From Gammaproteobacteria bacterium (GTDB lineage: Bacteria; Pseudomonadota; Gammaproteobacteria; SZUA-152), in NCBI GenBank assembly GCA_011051755.1, contig DRKN01000057.1:1-45720 (forward strand): a stretch of DNA of 45,720 nucleotides, read 5' to 3'. Under the pieces are notes generated by a model. It made no database searches. It saw only the letters and a list, made by a program, of their open reading frames with translations, and was not told where the DNA came from. Made by a program: the position numbers and the translations under genes. How positions within the stretch are numbered: the stretch's first letter is position 1; each line of letters opens with the position of its first letter. Of the stretch, positions 44,344 to 45,720 are shown piece by piece.

Positions 44344-45720
44344 TCAGGAAGTCTCATCAGGTCTCTCGGGGGCATAAACACTTGTTTCAACTTCGTATTT
44401 TTTCCTTATAGGAATAGTGACCGCATCACGAGCCATATCAACAATCGGGAGTTTTATCGTGTCATCTTCCAGTGCCCAGCGAGCATAGCGATTATTGAAT
44501 TTTCTGTAACGGACCGTGGAGCTGATAGTGACCGGGCCTTTGGCCCAGCTGGGAATTGTAAAGTCATAAAATACGATATCGGAATCGCCGGCCTTGATGA
44601 TTTTTTTATAGCTATCTCCGACCGTATTAAACAAATCATGCTTCCAGACATGTTGGCCTTGTCGGTCAATTGGAATAGACAGATAAAATTGAGCTGATGG
44701 ATCGACGTCATTGTTTTCTGTTAATGCGCCACTTTCATAAATAACGCTGTTTTGAGCATCGACAACTTTAAGATGTATCCACACCTCGTTAATATCAGTG
44801 GATCCACCAGGGAAATCATGGCCAACATTGGCATTGGTAACAATCACGTTTAGCGAAACTTCCTCATTCAGATAATAGTAGGCGGGTGATTCTTGTGTTA
44901 GTGAGATTTCAGGAGAAACGTATTTATGACTGTGAGTGGCGTCGGATCGATTGGGTTTTTCTATATTGATACGTACTTTGTCGGCTTGAAGAAATTCTGT
45001 GGTTAATCGTAATTGTTCTTTGTCACCGGTGTAGAAGGGGATAGCGGTATTTGCTCCTAACGACCGGTGAGATCGTGTTAAGCCATTTTTATCCGCTGAG
45101 GGGTCATCAATATCCTCAAGTGGGAAATGGCAATCCTGGCACCTGGTGATTTGTTGGTCAGAGAACTCATGTGTGCTTTGCCCGGAGTAAGGGCTGTTTA
45201 GCCATGCTGAATATTCATCTTGCATTTTTACCCATCCCCAATTGTTGATATCTTTGTCCATAAATTGAGTATGGCAGGTAGCGCAGAATTCTGCTTGCGA
45301 AATGATAGGACGATTCATGTCAATACGATGGCTTCGAGGCTGTATACGTATCAGATAATTATGTAGTTTTGTTGCCAGCCAGTTATCGCTGTCGGCAAAA
45401 AGGTAGTCATTTTTAGGCGCTGCGTTATAACTGGCAACACCTTTGAGATGCACGACCCGATCTATTCCGTGACAACCCATACAGCCAACACCCTCAACCA
45501 TATGCCCATAGGTATCCAGCTTTCCTCCCGTCGTGAGTTCACCGCTAAGTAAGGCGATGGGTGCATGGCAGCCTTCACAATAACGGGTTGCCGGCATGCC
45601 CATTTTTTCGGCGAGTAAGTTAATGTTGGTTTGATAACTTTTATCCGATGCAGCCTGCGCATGCATTGATGATTTCCATTCTTCTGTGACAGCCGCATGA
45701 CAGGTTCCGCAACGATCTGA
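44344..45720 (-). CDS. Multiheme cytochrome c, 5' end beyond the window
   Basis: A periplasmic multiheme cytochrome whose N-terminus is cut by the window edge. Reading past the track's ATG at 45666, the frame stays open to the edge and adds a further heme motif (RCGTCH), so the ORF-track start is internal. Five CxxCH motifs are visible: CGTCH, CEGCH, CMGCH, CATCH and CQDCH. After the heme part (about 220 residues) comes a beta-rich C-terminal domain (VSLNVIVTNANVGHDFPGG...). This layout suits multiheme proteins of the cytochrome c554/hydroxylamine-oxidoreductase-like electron-transfer set, but the exact family cannot be fixed from the fragment. It ends with a polar tail. Confidence 0.8.
   Translation of the reverse strand, partial: SDRCGTCHAAVTEEWKSSMHAQAASDKSYQTNINLLAEKMGMPATRYCEGCHAPIALLSGELTTGGKLDTYGHMVEGVGCMGCHGIDRVVHLKGVASYNAAPKNDYLFADSDNWLATKLHNYLIRIQPRSHRIDMNRPIISQAEFCATCHTQFMDKDINNWGWVKMQDEYSAWLNSPYSGQSTHEFSDQQITRCQDCHFPLEDIDDPSADKNGLTRSHRSLGANTAIPFYTGDKEQLRLTTEFLQADKVRINIEKPNRSDATHSHKYVSPEISLTQESPAYYYLNEEVSLNVIVTNANVGHDFPGGSTDINEVWIHLKVVDAQNSVIYESGALTENNDVDPSAQFYLSIPIDRQGQHVWKHDLFNTVGDSYKKIIKAGDSDIVFYDFTIPSWAKGPVTISSTVRYRKFNNRYARWALEDDTIKLPIVDMARDAVTIPIRKKYEVETSVYAPERPDETS

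Overview
The window looks like the chromosome of a denitrifying gammaproteobacterium, probably a respiratory chemolithotroph. This rests on gene content and protein style only; no rRNA or other taxonomic marker is present. Its core (about 2.9-30 kb) is a respiratory island for nitrite and nitric oxide. It is flanked by an AT-rich acyltransferase gene on the left, and on the right by an efflux system, a large regulator and a repeat-rich stretch.

Layout. 0.3-2.4 kb: acyltransferase-3/SGNH membrane protein. 2.37-2.82 kb: a gene-free, strongly folded stretch that may be a HEARO/omegaRNA-type element. 2.9-4.7 kb (minus): SCO copper chaperone and heme O synthase ctaB. 4.8-13.6 kb (minus): nirS, then after a terminator nirE/cobA-nirC-nirF-nirD-nirL-nirG-nirH-nirJ-nirN, a complete heme d1 set. 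13.8-16.5 kb (minus): NnrS-like membrane protein, DUF2249 protein, hemerythrin. 16.7-19.2 kb: small membrane proteins, heme A synthase ctaA, and a monoheme cytochrome c. 19.8-22.2 kb (plus): a three-subunit CuA-containing heme-copper enzyme. Its catalytic subunit has B-family (ba3-like) architecture but Gln where oxygen reductases have the cross-linked Tyr, which suggests an eNOR-type nitric oxide reductase rather than an oxidase. 22.6-28.9 kb: second SCO protein, two tandem cytochrome b/ferredoxin/MvhD fusions, an anchored unknown protein, and a heme-copper-like subunit without the usual CuB His pair. 29.3 kb: a Dnr/Fnr-type regulator. 31.1-32.1 kb: a second, frameshifted heme A synthase. 32.6-38.5 kb: a YbhGFSR-like ABC efflux system with palindromic repeats between its genes. 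38.7-41.9 kb: a STAND ATPase regulator with a BTAD domain. 42.2-44.2 kb: a NAL1-like trypsin-fold protease and a related small protein, separated by a MITE-like element. 44.3 kb to the right edge: a truncated multiheme cytochrome c.

How it fits together. Near-perfect TTGAT-N4-ATCAA boxes precede nirS, ctaB, the hemerythrin operon, the cytochrome c gene, the heme-copper operon and the second cytochrome b fusion. The encoded Fnr-family regulator has the E-x-x-S-R recognition helix expected to read such boxes and lacks FNR-type iron-sulfur cysteines, so it is probably a NO-responsive Dnr. The inferred system: NirS makes NO; an unconventional heme-A/CuA NO reductase removes it; CtaA, CtaB and SCO proteins supply its cofactors; the cytochrome c and the b/Fe-S fusions supply electrons; hemerythrin, DUF2249 and NnrS-like proteins handle NO stress. 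No norCB or qNor gene is visible in the window.
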